A DNA stretch of 64,000 bases, taken from positions 26,420,001 through 26,484,000 of the forward strand of contig CP136893.1 of the NCBI GenBank assembly GCA_034359265.1, read 5' to 3'. Source of the stretch: Canna indica. Its lineage: Eukaryota; Streptophyta; Magnoliopsida; Zingiberales; Cannaceae. Position numbers and translations under genes: made by a program. Shown here piece by piece: positions 35,765 to 47,668 of this stretch (position 1 is its first letter; each line of letters starts with the position of its first letter). Below the pieces are notes generated by a model. The model did no database searches. It was not told the origin of the DNA and was given only the letters and a program-made list of their open reading frames with translations.

Positions 35765-36929
35765 TAGTGTCGTGCGACCTCTTGAGGAATGAGGTGCAAC
35801 GAAACTTTGCCTCCTCGTTCTCACGGGAATCAGTGGTGTATACACGTTGACAAATGGGGAGAATTTTGTCCCCTATTTTTTTTACAAAAAAAGTCATTTG
35901 TAAATTTTATAAAGATTTTTTTAGCAATAAGATTTGTGAAGAATAAAACGCGCAATAATATGAGCGATGTATGATTGTTTAGTAACTTTTATAGAGGCTG
36001 AAATATAGTCAAAGTTTATTAATGATGCTTTCATTAGTCGTTTCCAAAATATGAGAAGTTGTAGAAGATAATTGTGAGATATAGTAGGACATTTCTCATT
36101 CATTAAAATATGTAATTCAGATTTTGATCAATTATTTTTTTCTATTTTCTTTTAGAATTATATATTTTGTGTATTTTTACACAATTATACTGTACCGTAC
36201 TGTGGGGGCAAGCCCCCGCACCCCAAATTATAATTTAACATCATAATTTTAATTTTAAATTTTTCTATGTTCTTCATTTTTAAAATCCTGCATACGCCCT
36301 TGACTAGAAGAGATATCATTGTCAAAGCTTATGAAATGAACCCAGTTTCATTATTGGCCCAAGGCTATCGTATGGAAGAACTTGGTGTTTCGGTTTCCGT
36401 TGTTCAACAATTGTCTTTTTGCATGTTGTATTAAGTAAATATTTTCAATGTTAAGACCGTGCTCTCCTAGTTACACCTCAATGTGCGTAAATACTAAATG
36501 TTGACCTCCTATAGATTACGCTCTAATTTGGAATTTAGCAGCTCATCAATTTCTCTCTCAATGTTTTCGATGTGGCTTCTCTTGTTTGATTTGAATCTCC
36601 TGCACTATCTGAGTGGGTGAGTTCTCAATATTTTACAATTCACTATCCATCGATTCAGGGGAGAGCGCTCTATATCAGTAGACGTATAATACTCTGGCCA
36701 TGCGACTTTGACTGAACCTTGGAATCTAAGCTCACAGATCCACAAATTTTCGAATTTGAAGTGTTTCGTACTTCTGCGACAGGGATGGTACATGATGAGT
36801 GACGTATAAATAGGTAACTTTATTTTATTTACTTTTAAAAAAATTAGTATAAAGGTAGGAAGCCTACCCCCGCGCTAGCTAACTAGGTAGTGCACGGCTT
36901 GGTCTACAACACCATAAATAGGTATCTCA
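35765..36929. other. unassigned spacer
   Basis: AT-rich sequence with a small GC-rich patch (gtgggggcaagcccccgcac, about 36201-36220) that can fold into a hairpin. No protein or repeat family recognised. Confidence 0.5.
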
Positions 36930-36939
36930 ATGAAGGGTA

Positions 36940-36955
36940 CCCCCCCCCCCCCCCC
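36940..36955. repeat. poly-C tract
   Basis: Sixteen consecutive C. Confidence 0.95.
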
Positions 36956-37899
36956 TCCTCTTTCTTTGTCAAGCAGTGGAAGTTGTATCCCTTCTAGTGA
37001 TCTAGTGATTGGCATGGAGGGCGGCCATTTGATGGCGCTTCACCAACATTTGGAGTACCATCTTAAGGGGAAACATGGGATCCTCTCTCACCCACACCCA
37101 TGTCCCCCATCCCAGGTCTCATCGATCTCCCTTTGCTATCATGGCCTCACGAAATCCACCCCTGAATGTTGGCAAATCTAACCACGAATGTCACATCAAA
37201 CTTATTCCTAGCGCACGTTAAGCTCTTTACCCTATAGCCTTTCCAGTTACCTTCCCAAGTAGTTATCGAGCCCTCAACGATGACCATGGTCTTTGTCATC
37301 GTCTCCAACAACCTTGGTGTGCAAATCAAATTGTGGAACACGCTTATCCAGTCCTTGCATTGGGTGTGGGGCCTCAGTTTGATGGCATGGTGTTCATCTT
37401 ATACCCCCTATTGTCACGGTACCACTCCTGCTGGAGGCAAGGTTGGCTTTGACGATAGCAAGGACTATAAATGCAGCAGAAGACCATGAAGCCTTGCCAC
37501 TGCCCTGCACCTTCATTATTTGACCTCCTGAAGCTCCTACTTACGGCGTTAAGGGTTGTCTGACTTGCTTAGGCCCAACATCACAATTCAAGTAGCCAAA
37601 TACCGTTGTTCAACGTATACCATGCTAGCAATGGTCCATATGCATCACCGCTCACTGCAACAAGTTGCAAGCGCATGACAAATTGTAACTCTACCAACAT
37701 CGTCATTGACCACGAAGCGTTGGAGACCCGTACTATCATGGACCCTCTTGCAACCCTCTACAATGATGATTTAAAGCGTAGACTTGATTGCCCAGGCTTC
37801 ACAAGTGCAGAAGATGACACTTGCTAGTTGTTTCTAGATGGGACAAGGCCCTAGGGCGTGTAAGGGTTTAGCGTTGACTGGTTGCTTGGATCAGATGGT

Positions 37900-40430
37900 C
37901 GATTGTGTTTTGAGTGGTTGGTTGTTGTCACTGTTTGGTTATGTTTTCTATCTTAGTTTGGAATGTTAGGGGCCTATGTCAGCAAAGCAAACAAACTATG
38001 TATGAGATGTTCATTCGTGACAAAAATACAACATTATATGCTTGCAAGAAACTAAGATCGACGACTTCAACGACTTGTGGCTCAAACATATCTCGGGATC
38101 CTCCTATTTTGTTTGCATCTACCAAAATGCGATAGGATTGTCAGGCGGTTTGCTCGTAGCATGTGACACATCCTATTAGGAAGGCTTACATTCTATCCAC
38201 GTGCCCTTCCATGTGGGATGTCTTCTAAGGCATAGGTAATCCAACATGAGTTCAAGGATTGTCAATATTTACGACCCGTTTGACCACCACCCTAATCATT
38301 CTCATTATGAGATTCCCACCATAACCGGTGGTGACTTCAACATGACTAGATTAGAGGAGGAAAGACTCAATTGTCGAGGTAGCCACTTCGATATGAATCG
38401 CTTCTCGTATATACTAGCCAACTCAGACTTCTCTAATCTACTAATTATGGGGAATCGCTTCACGTGGTGCAACCACCACAAACAACGTGCTTTAGCAAGA
38501 ATGGACAGAGTTATTATAAATAATGTGATGTATCGATGAGGTCCCATCCTGGTCGATTCTTGCTGGGAACTCGAGATTGTCGGACCATATCCCTTGATCC
38601 TACTTCATCTGTACATGAAATGTGTAGTGTGATTCAGACTCAAAAACTTCTGGATCCGATCGAGAGCCAAGATTTAATGGTGTGGTCAAGGATGTCCGGA
38701 GTGACTTTCTCTCTAGTTCTCACACCCCTTTGGAACGATGGTTGGACAAATGCAGGAGGCTGAGAAAGGCGATAAAAGATTGGGCGAAAAACCTTAGATC
38801 AATCATAATATCGCTCATTGACAAAATTGAATGTGAAATCGAGGAACGCTCAAAGCCAGGAGCAGGTGTGGGGCAACTGGATGCGCATGGTCAATGACTA
38901 CGCATTCTCAAGCACGAACATCACCATTGCCTCAATGTTGAACACACCTTTCAGAAACAAATAGCGAAAAAGTGATGGTTGTGTGAAGCGACTAGAATAT
39001 AGTTTTTTCATAGAGTAGCTTCAAGCCGACAACAAAGGAACTAGATTATGCTTAGAGTATTTCAAAAAATATCTGTCAACATACCCACAGTAAGCAAGCT
39101 GGAACTCTCCTGAAATCATTTATACCCGGATTCGCCCCATCAGTCTCTCTAGTCTCGCCACCCTCTCGTAGAGGAAGAAATATTGAGTTCGATCAGAGAG
39201 TTAGGGAGGGACAAATATCAAGGAACTCTTGGACGACTTGTTGGTTTGTTATGCGAAGTGGGGTAGAATTATCAAAGCTTACATCACCTTGTTACCAAAA
39301 GTGGAAGCTGCAGTTTACATAGTCTCTTTTAACCATTAAGTTTGATCTCTGTGATACCAAAAATATTTACTAAAATCCTGGCAAAGAGGTTGAAACCATA
39401 AATGGATCTGTTGGTGGACTCTCAGTGTGACTTCATGTCGAGTGGATCAATCATGAGAGCTTCATGGCTGCCAATGAAATAATCCACCACTATAAACATT
39501 TCGAAGCATATGCAATTTTAATTAAGTTTGATATGCTAAAGCTTTTTCAACAGTATATGTTGAGACTTTCTATTGCTTTTGCTTTACTAGAGGGTCTTCC
39601 CGGAGATCTGGGTCCAATGGGTTGAGAAGATATCCAGGCCGAATGAGTCGACTATCCTAATTAACGATGAGCTTGGATCATGGTTCAAGCACATACGAGG
39701 TGTTCATCAAGACGACCCTATTATCTCCCTATTTCTTCGTTCTTACCGTGGATGTGTTCTCCGAGCTCAGGTGGACAACAAATAATTCAAACCTCATTTC
39801 GAAAATCGAGGTAGGCAACAATAATAAGATCACCAATTTAAAATTCACATGTGACTTTATGATCTTGACCAAAGATAAACTATGAAGACATCTGCAATCT
39901 CAGAATCCTCTTAAAGGCCTACAACTCACTACAAGACTCACTGTTATCAATTCTAAGACAACGGTCTTCTACATCCTTGAAGACATCAGTCGGGTTGAAG
40001 AGGTTGCAAGGCGGCTCAGCTGTGACAAAAAATTTCCCATTAAAATGCCTCTGTTTGCCGCTGAAATGTAGTAGGCTACACAGGGAAGATAGGTACCCAA
40101 TTATCAATGCGATGGATTGTTCCTGGAAATGTTAGATGCTCTCAAGGGGGATCACCCTTATTAATAGTGGCGTTAACTACATGTGTCATTAACAGCTCGA
40201 CAAGACACTTATTATCAATCTTGAAAGAAAGCTCCCAGAGTTGGGGAGACTCGATTGGCCTCAGAAGCACTTGTCAACCTGGAAGATGTGACCAACCTCA
40301 AAGAAAACAGCAGTTTGGATATCATACACCTCGAACGGCACAACATTGCCAAATTAGGCCATTGGTGGTGGGAGCTAGCAAGAAACAATGAGCATAGGTG
40401 GGTTCACATTATTGGTGTGGAGTGAGTGAT
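37900..40430 (+). mobile_element. L1-type LINE, heavily decayed
   Basis: Domains appear in order on the + strand in shifting frames. Endonuclease start: ILVWNVRGLCQQSKQ (37947). Endonuclease middle and end: ITGGDFNMTRLEEER, NRFTWCNHHKQRALARMDR (38320-38515). Reverse transcriptase: GSWFKHIRGVHQDDP and LSPYFFVLTVDVFSEL, then ITNLKFTCDFMILTK where the catalytic AD-D motif should be (39680-39880). A tail has HNIAKLGHWWWELARN (40320-40385), typical of the region after RT in plant LINEs. Many stops separate the pieces. No poly-A tail or target duplication was found. 36930-37890 may be ORF1 remnants but shows no gag motif. Confidence 0.75.
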
Positions 40431-40664
40431 GAGCGTGAATAATTTATTTTTATAAAAGTTAAACCTAATTTTAATTTTATTGATTTTTTATATATAGACT
40501 AAACACAATATCAAATAATTAATTACCGGAGCAAATGATAATAAGAATTAAAAAAGCAAATAGAATTACAAAAATATCAATGCTAACACGATAGATTTAT
40601 AGCGTTTCGATAATCTTACATATTCTACTATAAGCAACTTAGGATTTCAATCTAAATTCACTAA

Positions 40665-41833
40665 GGGGCGTTTGGTTGTCCGCAAGTGTAAATGCTGCAA
40701 AAAGTATTTTCATGCAAAAACAAATGTCTGCGAATAGAATTTGTAACCTATTGTTTGATTGCCCGTAAGTAGAGTTGTAACTTCTATTTGCAAACGTTTG
40801 ATTGGCCGCGAATGAAAGTTGCAATTACATTTGCAACCTGCATCTTCGTATCTAGATATAGCTAGTAATTTTGGCACGATCTAATATAGGGGTGATAATT
40901 TTTGGTCCGGCCCAAGATACCAACACGACCTAGCCCGAAAAAATCGAGTTCGGCCCGATAAGGCTGATCCCTTATCATGTCGGGTCGGGCCAGCCCGGCT
41001 CAATATATAGCCCGATAAACACTTCAGATCGATATTAGCGGATTTAAAATTCGTTAATAATCGAGTTTACCCGATTTTAAATATTTTGTGGTATATGGCT
41101 AAATGGGTCGGGTCGTGCCGACCCATTATTTTTGCTGTCGGGCTCAACTGGTGTTTCCGAGCTTGGCCGAGCACAAATTGTTTTATGGCCGGGTTGGGCA
41201 CGAATTTTTCGGGTCAGGCTGAAAATTTTTTTTCAAGCCGAGTCGGGCACGAATTTTTCGGGTCGGGCCAAAAATTTAGGCCCGACACAATTTGCCAGAC
41301 CTAGTTTGATAGCCCGATACGATAAAATCATTATTAGGGCACCCATTATCGTGTGGGGTCAAGGGATGTAGACCCGAGCCCGAAGCGATGACCCTGTGCC
41401 GGGCTAGGGTAAAATATATTTTACGTTATTTAATTATTTATCAAAATCAATTAATAATTTTTAATTTTTGTATAATACTAAAAATATATAAAAAAATCTA
41501 TCAAACGACATCAGCTCTAAAATCTGATACTATCATCGTGTTCACCGCGCGAGAACTTACAACTTTGATATTTATCCCGTCTCCATCCAACGACTCCAAG
41601 TCACCAAAATTATTATTTTTTCATTGTTTAAATTATTACATTTGCAGTCCGTAATCTTATATTGCAAGCTTTTTGGGCTACAATTTTATTAGTGACCTAT
41701 AAATGATATTAGAAATACAAGTTGCAACTAATAAATACTACAAAATGCTTTTATAGTTAAGCAAACAAATTTATTATTTAAATGCTACAATTAGAGTTAC
41801 AGTATTTGTACTTGCAGACAACCAAACGCTCTC
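40665..41833. mobile_element. Tourist-like (PIF/Harbinger) element
   Basis: The left end ggggcgtttggttgtc and right end gacaaccaaacgctctc are inverse copies, flanked on both sides by taa (40662-40664, 41834-41836), the TWA duplication of PIF/Harbinger. Similarity continues inward (cgcaagt…, acttgcag; aatgctgcaaaaagtattt versus aaatactacaaaatgctttt). It has no coding sequence and is enlarged by a nested GC-rich insertion (about 40886-41410). Confidence 0.8.
40886..41410. mobile_element. GC-rich hAT-like sequence nested in the Tourist-like element
   Basis: It begins near taggggtgataatttttggt and contains dense gtcgggtcgggcc/agcccggctc motifs. Composition differs sharply from its host element and resembles the Ac-like ends at 31330-31580 and 53998-54300. 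The right boundary is uncertain. Confidence 0.5.
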
Positions 41834-41893
41834 TAAGTATTAAAATTTCTTATAATAAGGAATTTCACACAGGATGTTCTCTATAAATAGTAG

Positions 41894-42421
41894 GAAAAAT
41901 TAATGAAAATATTTTGAACTATTGAATTTTTTACAAATCAGACCCATACTTTTATTTGTAACTAGCTTATACTCGAATTTTTATTTTGGTATCAATTGTA
42001 TACTCTCGTCAGTTGAGTGTCAAAATGATCGTTATATGTTGACGTGTACTGCACAATCAGCATAAATAATGGCGTGGCATTGAAGAATTTTTTAATATAT
42101 TTTTTAAATTGATCTTGCTGACGTGAATCATTTGATGATGAAGTAATTTTAAATAAAAAATTTATTTATTTATACTGATTGTGCCGTTCACGTCAACATA
42201 TAACAACTAATTGAATACTCAACTACTGAAAATATACAATTGATACTAAAATGAAAGTTTGAATATAAATTAATTATAAATAAAAGTATTGATCAAATTT
42301 GTTAAAAATATATAATTGATATCAAAATAAAAATTTAATTATAAATTAATTATAAATAAAGATATGAATTAAAAAATTATTAAAAATTTAATAATTCAAA
42401 ATATTTTTATTAATTTTTCTT
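41894..42421. repeat. AT-rich fold-back element
   Basis: aaaaattaatgaaaatattttgaa at the left (quoted in part) is mirrored by ttcaaaatatttttattaat at the right. Blocks gatatcaatt/ggtatcaatt and gttatatgttgacgtg continue the inverse match. The right arm carries two tandem copies of a block of about 75 bp (42222-42360). No coding capacity. Confidence 0.7.
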
Positions 42422-42429
42422 AAATAATA

Positions 42430-42644
42430 TTTCTAGACTTATTTGTTGAGAATTGAGACGATCGAGTTCTACGTCAATATGGATACCACCTTGGCTTCCC
42501 ATCCCGAAGTACAACCTATAAGTCTAGATCTATTCTGACATCACTATGTTACCCTACAGTCCCTACTAGGACCAAGCTTATAGGATATTCCTCTGTCAAT
42601 TCTTCAACGCTAGGTGCCTTCACTCCAATCAAATAAGTGCACGC
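42430..42644 (+). pseudogene. left fragment of the endogenous pararetrovirus reading frame
   Basis: A + strand frame open apart from two stops runs up to the copia insertion. It resumes in the same frame directly beyond it (48068-48220), and then reaches the coat-protein segment. By position it would correspond to the movement-protein part of a badnavirus ORF3, but I could not confirm a movement-protein motif. The 5-bp target duplication cacgc lies at its right end. Confidence 0.45.
42640..42644. repeat. left target-site duplication of the young copia element
   Basis: cacgc, repeated at 48063-48067. Confidence 0.8.
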
Positions 42645-43038
42645 TGTTGGGATTTCTGCGGAACAATCAGCTAACAATAGATCTTTTGAGAGCTAAAACA
42701 ATCACCTCTCATTTTCTGAAAAAGAGCTATTGCTCTAACAATTACAGAACAAAAGAAGATGAGCCGCTCTGCGCAGCATCAGACTCTAAAACAGGGAGAA
42801 AATAAAGAACGAAAAAAACATTACCCTATTTCTGTCGAGTCTCGACTTATATACATCATTTGAAATTTTAAAAGAAAATTACAAGTATACCCTCTTATTA
42901 AAGCAGCCTACCAGTTGCCTCCTTATTCTTTGTTTTGCCGCCTCTTTTTTCACTGCTCTTCTTTATTGATGCAGGTTGCAATATGAACTTATTTATCCAA
43001 GTAATTTGAGTTAGCTTAACTCACTGATTTGTGTAATA
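42645..43038 (-). repeat. 3' LTR of the copia element
   Basis: 394 bp, differing from 47669-48062 at three positions. On the element's strand it follows a purine-rich tract (gaggagggag), starts tattacac and ends cccaaca. The last seven codons of the polyprotein lie inside it. Confidence 0.93.
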
Positions 43039-46000
43039 CTCCCTCCTCAAACTGGAGATTGCCAAAGAGATTTTGCAATCCCAGTTTGTCAACAAGAAAC
43101 TTGTGTCTGTCTTTGGGCAGTGCTTTGGTGAAGATATCTGCTTCTTGTAATTTGCTAGGTATGTATTTTGGCTTGAGGAAACCAGATTGATACTTCTCTC
43201 TGACATAATAGCAATCTGTTTCCAAGTGCTTAGTGCGCTCATGAAACACAGGATTTTCTGTAATGTGAATCGCACTTTGATTGTCACAATGTAAATCTAT
43301 TGGTTCATTCACTTGAAAACCTAGCTCAGCTAACATCTTTGCCAACCATACCAACTCAGCAGCAGCACTGGACATTGATCTCAACTCACTCTCAGCTGAG
43401 GATCTGCTAACAGTAGCCTGTTTTTTACACTTCCATGATACTAGAGCTTTTCCCAGCTTCATACAGTACCCGGTTACTGATTTTCTTGAAAGAGGGCAGC
43501 TTGCCCAGTCTGCATCACAAAAACCAGTGACCTTCATTTCTGAATTCAAAGGATAAAACAGGCCAACCCCAGGTGTTGCTTTGAGATACTTCACCACTCT
43601 TAAAGCTGCCTTGTAATGTGTCATATCTGGGTCTTGCACATGTTGGCTTAGACTATGCACAACATATAATATGTCCGGCCTGGTGATTGTTATGTATAAC
43701 AATTTTCCTACCAATCTTCTAAATGTACTTTCATCTACTGAATCGTCTTCTTGTGTACTTGAACAAGGTTTATGAGTCTTTGATTGGACTTTCATTGGAG
43801 TTGTTTGTGGTTTGCAAAACTCCAAATTTACTTCCTTTAGGAGATCCAAGACATACTTTCTTTGACCTACATGAATGCCATATTCATTTCTGTAGATTTC
43901 TAGGCCCAGAAAGTACTTCATCTCTCCAAGGTCCTTTATCTTGAAGGTGTCATCTAGGAAACATTTTATTCCTTGTATGCCTTCTATATCAGTATCAGTT
44001 AATACCAAATCATCCACATAGACAAGGATTACAATGACTTTTCCTTGTCTTCTTCTTACATACATGCATGAGTCACTATTGCATTGGTTGAAACCTAAAG
44101 ACATGATACAAGATGAGAGTTTTGAGTACCACTGCCTGCCGGCCTGCTTCAAACCATAAATAACCTTTTTTAATCTGCAAACTCTGTTATCATCATCATC
44201 TCCATATCCAGGTGGTTTACTCATATATATTGTTTCATCAAGTTCACCATGAAGATATGCATTATTAATATCAAGCTGAAATAACTTCCAATTGTTAGCT
44301 GCTGCTATAGAAATCAGCATCCTCACAGTTGTAAACTTTGACACAGGGGCAAAGGTATCTTGGTAGTCTATGCCCTCCACTTGGGTGTACCCCTTTGCCA
44401 CTAACCTGGACTTATATCTTTCAATGTCTCCATCTGGTTTATACTTTATTTTATAAACCCATTTACACCCAATTTTATGTTTGCCTGGTGGGAGATCACA
44501 TAGAACCCAGGTGTCATTTTCCTCAAGTGCTTGTAGCTCTGTCTGCATTGACTTTATCCATACTGGATCTTGAATAGCAGCTTCATATGTGTTAGGTTCA
44601 ATGTGGTTGTCAATTTGGGTTACAAGGGCTGCATGTTGTGGACTCAAGCTTTTGAATGAAAGGTAGTTTGAAATAGGGTATGGACTGGTTATGTTGCCTA
44701 CTGAGACATCTCTGGTTTTGGTTCCCCTGGGGATTGGTTCTTTTCTCATGGTATTACACTGATAGTCTTTCAGCCTTGGAGGTGGTTTGGTGATTCTTTT
44801 CCCTTTTCTTTGAGCAATAGGTAAGAAAGGTGACTGTGGATGTGTGGAGGTATCTGAAACATTTGGAATGGGCAATTCAGAAGGTGCAGTGAGAGTTGGT
44901 TCAAGGATGATATTTTGTTCCACAATTCCTTCGGGAGCATGATGTGGACTGGGTATGTTTTGCTCATTTTGTGGACTATAGAAAGAATCTCTCACTGTTT
45001 GTGGTGTGAGCAGGAAGTTTTCATTTGAATTCTCATCATGTGTCACAAGTGGTATAGGAATTATAGTATCACTGGTTTTGGAATTTTCTTTTGAAAAAGG
45101 GAAAATATCTTTAATAAACACCACATCTCTGGACACTAGGAGTTTTTGTGTCAATATGTTGTAAACTTTATATCCCTTTTGTGCATACGGATAACCCATA
45201 AAGACACACTGACTTGCTCTTGGTTCGAACTTATCTCTTCCAGGTTGATGAGTGCTTGCATAGCACAAGCACCCAAACACTCTTAGGTGATTAAGGGATG
45301 GAGTTTTCTGGTAGAGCAATTCAAAAGGACTCTTGTTTTTCAATAAGGGACTTGGGAGTCTATTTATGAGATAAGTTGCTGCTAAAACACATTCTCCCCA
45401 AAATTTTAGTGGCACATTTGATTGAAACTTTAGGCTTCTAGCAACTTGTAGTAGGTATCTATGCTTTCTCTCTACTACTGCATTCTGTTGGGGAGTATAA
45501 GGACTTGAACTTTGGTGTGAGATACCCTTTTCTAGGAAGAAACTTTTTAAGGTAGCACTATGAAACTCTCCACCATTGTCTGTCCTAAAACATTTTATGG
45601 TGGTACTGAACTGTGTATGCACTAGGTTCACAAAGTTTATCAACATATTTGACACTTGACCTTTTGAGGCCATTAAGAAAGTCCAACAACTCCCGGAATA
45701 GTCATCAACAATAGTGAGGAAAAAAGAACATCCACAATGAGTTTTGACCTTGAAAGGTCCCCATACATCACAATGCATTAGTTCAAAAGGACTAGAGGAT
45801 GAAATTGTACTTGAATGAAATGGTAACCTACATTGTTTTGCTAATGGACAAATATTGCAATGCAACTTAGGAGAAGAAAAAACATCAGGAATTGAACTTG
45901 AAAGTAGTAACATTCTAGAATGAGACATATGGCCCAACCTCATGTGCCAAAGGGAAAACTTGTCATGAAGAATTGAAAAAACTTGCGGTTGTTGAATCTC

Positions 46001-47485
46001 TGAAGTGGCTTCGGACATCAGATAAAGGCCATGACTCTCTCTACCAATCCCCAGAGTTTTCTTGGTAGTAAGGTCCTGGATATGACAATGAGTGGAAGTG
46101 AAGGTTACAGAACAGTTCAACTCTTTCGTAATTTTGCTAATTGACATTAGGTTGAACTTAAAGGTTGGTACTGAAAGAACATTATTCAATGAGAAATGTT
46201 CATTTATGACAGCATTTCCTATGTAAGCTATTGGGGTTTTGGTTCCATTTGGCAAAGCTACATGTTCTGGTTTACTAGGTTTTTTGGCTTCATGTAAGTG
46301 GGTGTCAATTGTGGATATGTGGTCTGTGGCACCACTATCCAAAATCCAAGTATGTAAACATCTATTTGTCAAAAAACACACAGAGTTACCTGCACAATTG
46401 GCCATTTGACATCCAGGAACTTCTCCCGCAAACTTTCCACTCAGCAAACTTTTCAAAGTATTTAACTGCTTCTCAGTGAAGCCTGTATCAAGCTCTTCAT
46501 TCGCTGGTGAGCATTCTCCATTTCCAGAAGTATGATATTCAGCTGTTCCTTCTGTTTTCTGCGCATTGTATGCTGATTTTTGTCTTGCACTGGGTTCCCA
46601 GATCTTTGGCTTTCCTTTGAATGACTTTTGATTTGGAGGGTAGCCATGTAACTTGAAACATTGATCCCTGGTATGTCCCAATTTGCCACAATGATCACAT
46701 TCCTTGTCCTTCTTTGCATGCGTACTCTTAAATTTAGAGTTGAAATGAGAGTTCGAATTGTAATAGGAGCTCTTCAAAGCTACTGACTCAATGCTACCAG
46801 TTGCAGCCATGGCCATTTCTCTTTGTTTTTCTTCTTGTTGTATCATAGAATAGGCTTGTTCTATACTCGGCAGTGGTCTCATCAACAGAATTTGGCCTCT
46901 TACATTGACATAGTTTTCATTCAGCCCCATAAGAAATTGTCTTAACCTCCTTTTTTCATTTGTTCTGGTCCCCGATAGGCAGCAGCATCTGTCCTCGTAC
47001 TCAACTGAATCCAACTCATCCCACAATGACTTCAACTGAGTATAATATGATGATACTGATAGGTTTAATTGCCTAGTACTGTTGATTTGAGCTTCAACTT
47101 CAAAAATCCGGGGTTCATTACTTTGTCCAAATCTCGTTTCCAAATCGCACCACATCTTCTCTGCCGTTTTGGCATACAACACACTTTTGATTAATTCTTG
47201 GCTCAATGATTGAGTTATCCAAGACCTAACCATGTCATTGCAGCGTCTCCATTGCCCAAACGATGGGGATTCACATCCCGGATTCTTCAGACTGCCATCA
47301 ACGAAACCCAATTTGTTTTTGGCGGACAGAGCCATCAACATGGACTCCTTCAATGGTAAGTAGTTTGCGCTGCTAGTCAATTGAAGAGACACTAAACTTG
47401 TACCTGGATTGTCACCACTGCTGAGCACCATCGGATCATCCAGTGATGAAAGAACACCTTCCCTCTCGCTAGTCGAACTCTCCAT
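43016..47485 (-). CDS. Ty1/copia gag-pol polyprotein (1489 aa)
   Basis: One frame from ATG 47485 to a stop at 43016. Order by approximate residue: copia gag (1-250, ANYLPLKESMLMALSAKNK); zinc knuckle CDHCGKLGHTRDQC near 263; aspartic protease WILDSGATDHIS near 380; integrase HHCC zinc region LWHMRLGHMSH near 515-545; integrase core with Asp (HCDVWGPF, about 579), Asp (FRTDNGGEF, about 635) and Glu (NAVVERKH, about 671); reverse transcriptase from about 1020 (YKSRLVAKGYTQ) with YVDDLV near 1157; RNase H with DADWASCPLSRKS near 1326 and SRSSAESELRSMS. Gene order protease-integrase-RT defines copia. All catalytic residues I looked for are present and there are no internal stops. Expression would come from the LTR. 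Confidence 0.95.
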   Translation of the reverse strand: MESSTSEREGVLSSLDDPMVLSSGDNPGTSLVSLQLTSSANYLPLKESMLMALSAKNKLGFVDGSLKNPGCESPSFGQWRRCNDMVRSWITQSLSQELIKSVLYAKTAEKMWCDLETRFGQSNEPRIFEVEAQINSTRQLNLSVSSYYTQLKSLWDELDSVEYEDRCCCLSGTRTNEKRRLRQFLMGLNENYVNVRGQILLMRPLPSIEQAYSMIQQEEKQREMAMAATGSIESVALKSSYYNSNSHFNSKFKSTHAKKDKECDHCGKLGHTRDQCFKLHGYPPNQKSFKGKPKIWEPSARQKSAYNAQKTEGTAEYHTSGNGECSPANEELDTGFTEKQLNTLKSLLSGKFAGEVPGCQMANCAGNSVCFLTNRCLHTWILDSGATDHISTIDTHLHEAKKPSKPEHVALPNGTKTPIAYIGNAVINEHFSLNNVLSVPTFKFNLMSISKITKELNCSVTFTSTHCHIQDLTTKKTLGIGRESHGLYLMSEATSEIQQPQVFSILHDKFSLWHMRLGHMSHSRMLLLSSSIPDVFSSPKLHCNICPLAKQCRLPFHSSTISSSSPFELMHCDVWGPFKVKTHCGCSFFLTIVDDYSGSCWTFLMASKGQVSNMLINFVNLVHTQFSTTIKCFRTDNGGEFHSATLKSFFLEKGISHQSSSPYTPQQNAVVERKHRYLLQVARSLKFQSNVPLKFWGECVLAATYLINRLPSPLLKNKSPFELLYQKTPSLNHLRVFGCLCYASTHQPGRDKFEPRASQCVFMGYPYAQKGYKVYNILTQKLLVSRDVVFIKDIFPFSKENSKTSDTIIPIPLVTHDENSNENFLLTPQTVRDSFYSPQNEQNIPSPHHAPEGIVEQNIILEPTLTAPSELPIPNVSDTSTHPQSPFLPIAQRKGKRITKPPPRLKDYQCNTMRKEPIPRGTKTRDVSVGNITSPYPISNYLSFKSLSPQHAALVTQIDNHIEPNTYEAAIQDPVWIKSMQTELQALEENDTWVLCDLPPGKHKIGCKWVYKIKYKPDGDIERYKSRLVAKGYTQVEGIDYQDTFAPVSKFTTVRMLISIAAANNWKLFQLDINNAYLHGELDETIYMSKPPGYGDDDDNRVCRLKKVIYGLKQAGRQWYSKLSSCIMSLGFNQCNSDSCMYVRRRQGKVIVILVYVDDLVLTDTDIEGIQGIKCFLDDTFKIKDLGEMKYFLGLEIYRNEYGIHVGQRKYVLDLLKEVNLEFCKPQTTPMKVQSKTHKPCSSTQEDDSVDESTFRRLVGKLLYITITRPDILYVVHSLSQHVQDPDMTHYKAALRVVKYLKATPGVGLFYPLNSEMKVTGFCDADWASCPLSRKSVTGYCMKLGKALVSWKCKKQATVSRSSAESELRSMSSAAAELVWLAKMLAELGFQVNEPIDLHCDNQSAIHITENPVFHERTKHLETDCYYVREKYQSGFLKPKYIPSKLQEADIFTKALPKDRHKFLVDKLGLQNLFGNLQFEEGVLHKSVS

Positions 47486-47654
47486 ATGCGGATCAACAGG
47501 GAAATCCAGATCTATGTATTTATCAACTGGGAATGAAATACCTCTTAATCCAGATGTAGATCTTCAACTTTGATTCGTATTCACCAATCGATAGATCGAT
47601 CTGGAGAACAAGAAATAAGTGATGGGATCAAATCAATCGCCGACCTCCTCATTC

Positions 47655-47668
47655 CCGCTCTGATACCA
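47655..47668 (-). other. primer-binding site (initiator tRNA-Met type)
   Basis: On the element's strand tggtatcagagcgg begins immediately after the 5' LTR. This is the standard copia PBS complementary to the 3' end of initiator tRNA-Met. Confidence 0.88.

Noticed and set aside
36201..36220. GC-rich hairpin gggggcaagccccc as a terminator
   Set aside because: Intrinsic terminators are not used by plant nuclear genes, and no gene ends here.
42614..42805. 63-residue + strand frame across the copia LTR border
   Set aside because: It crosses the insertion point and reads into the LTR antisense. Not a gene.
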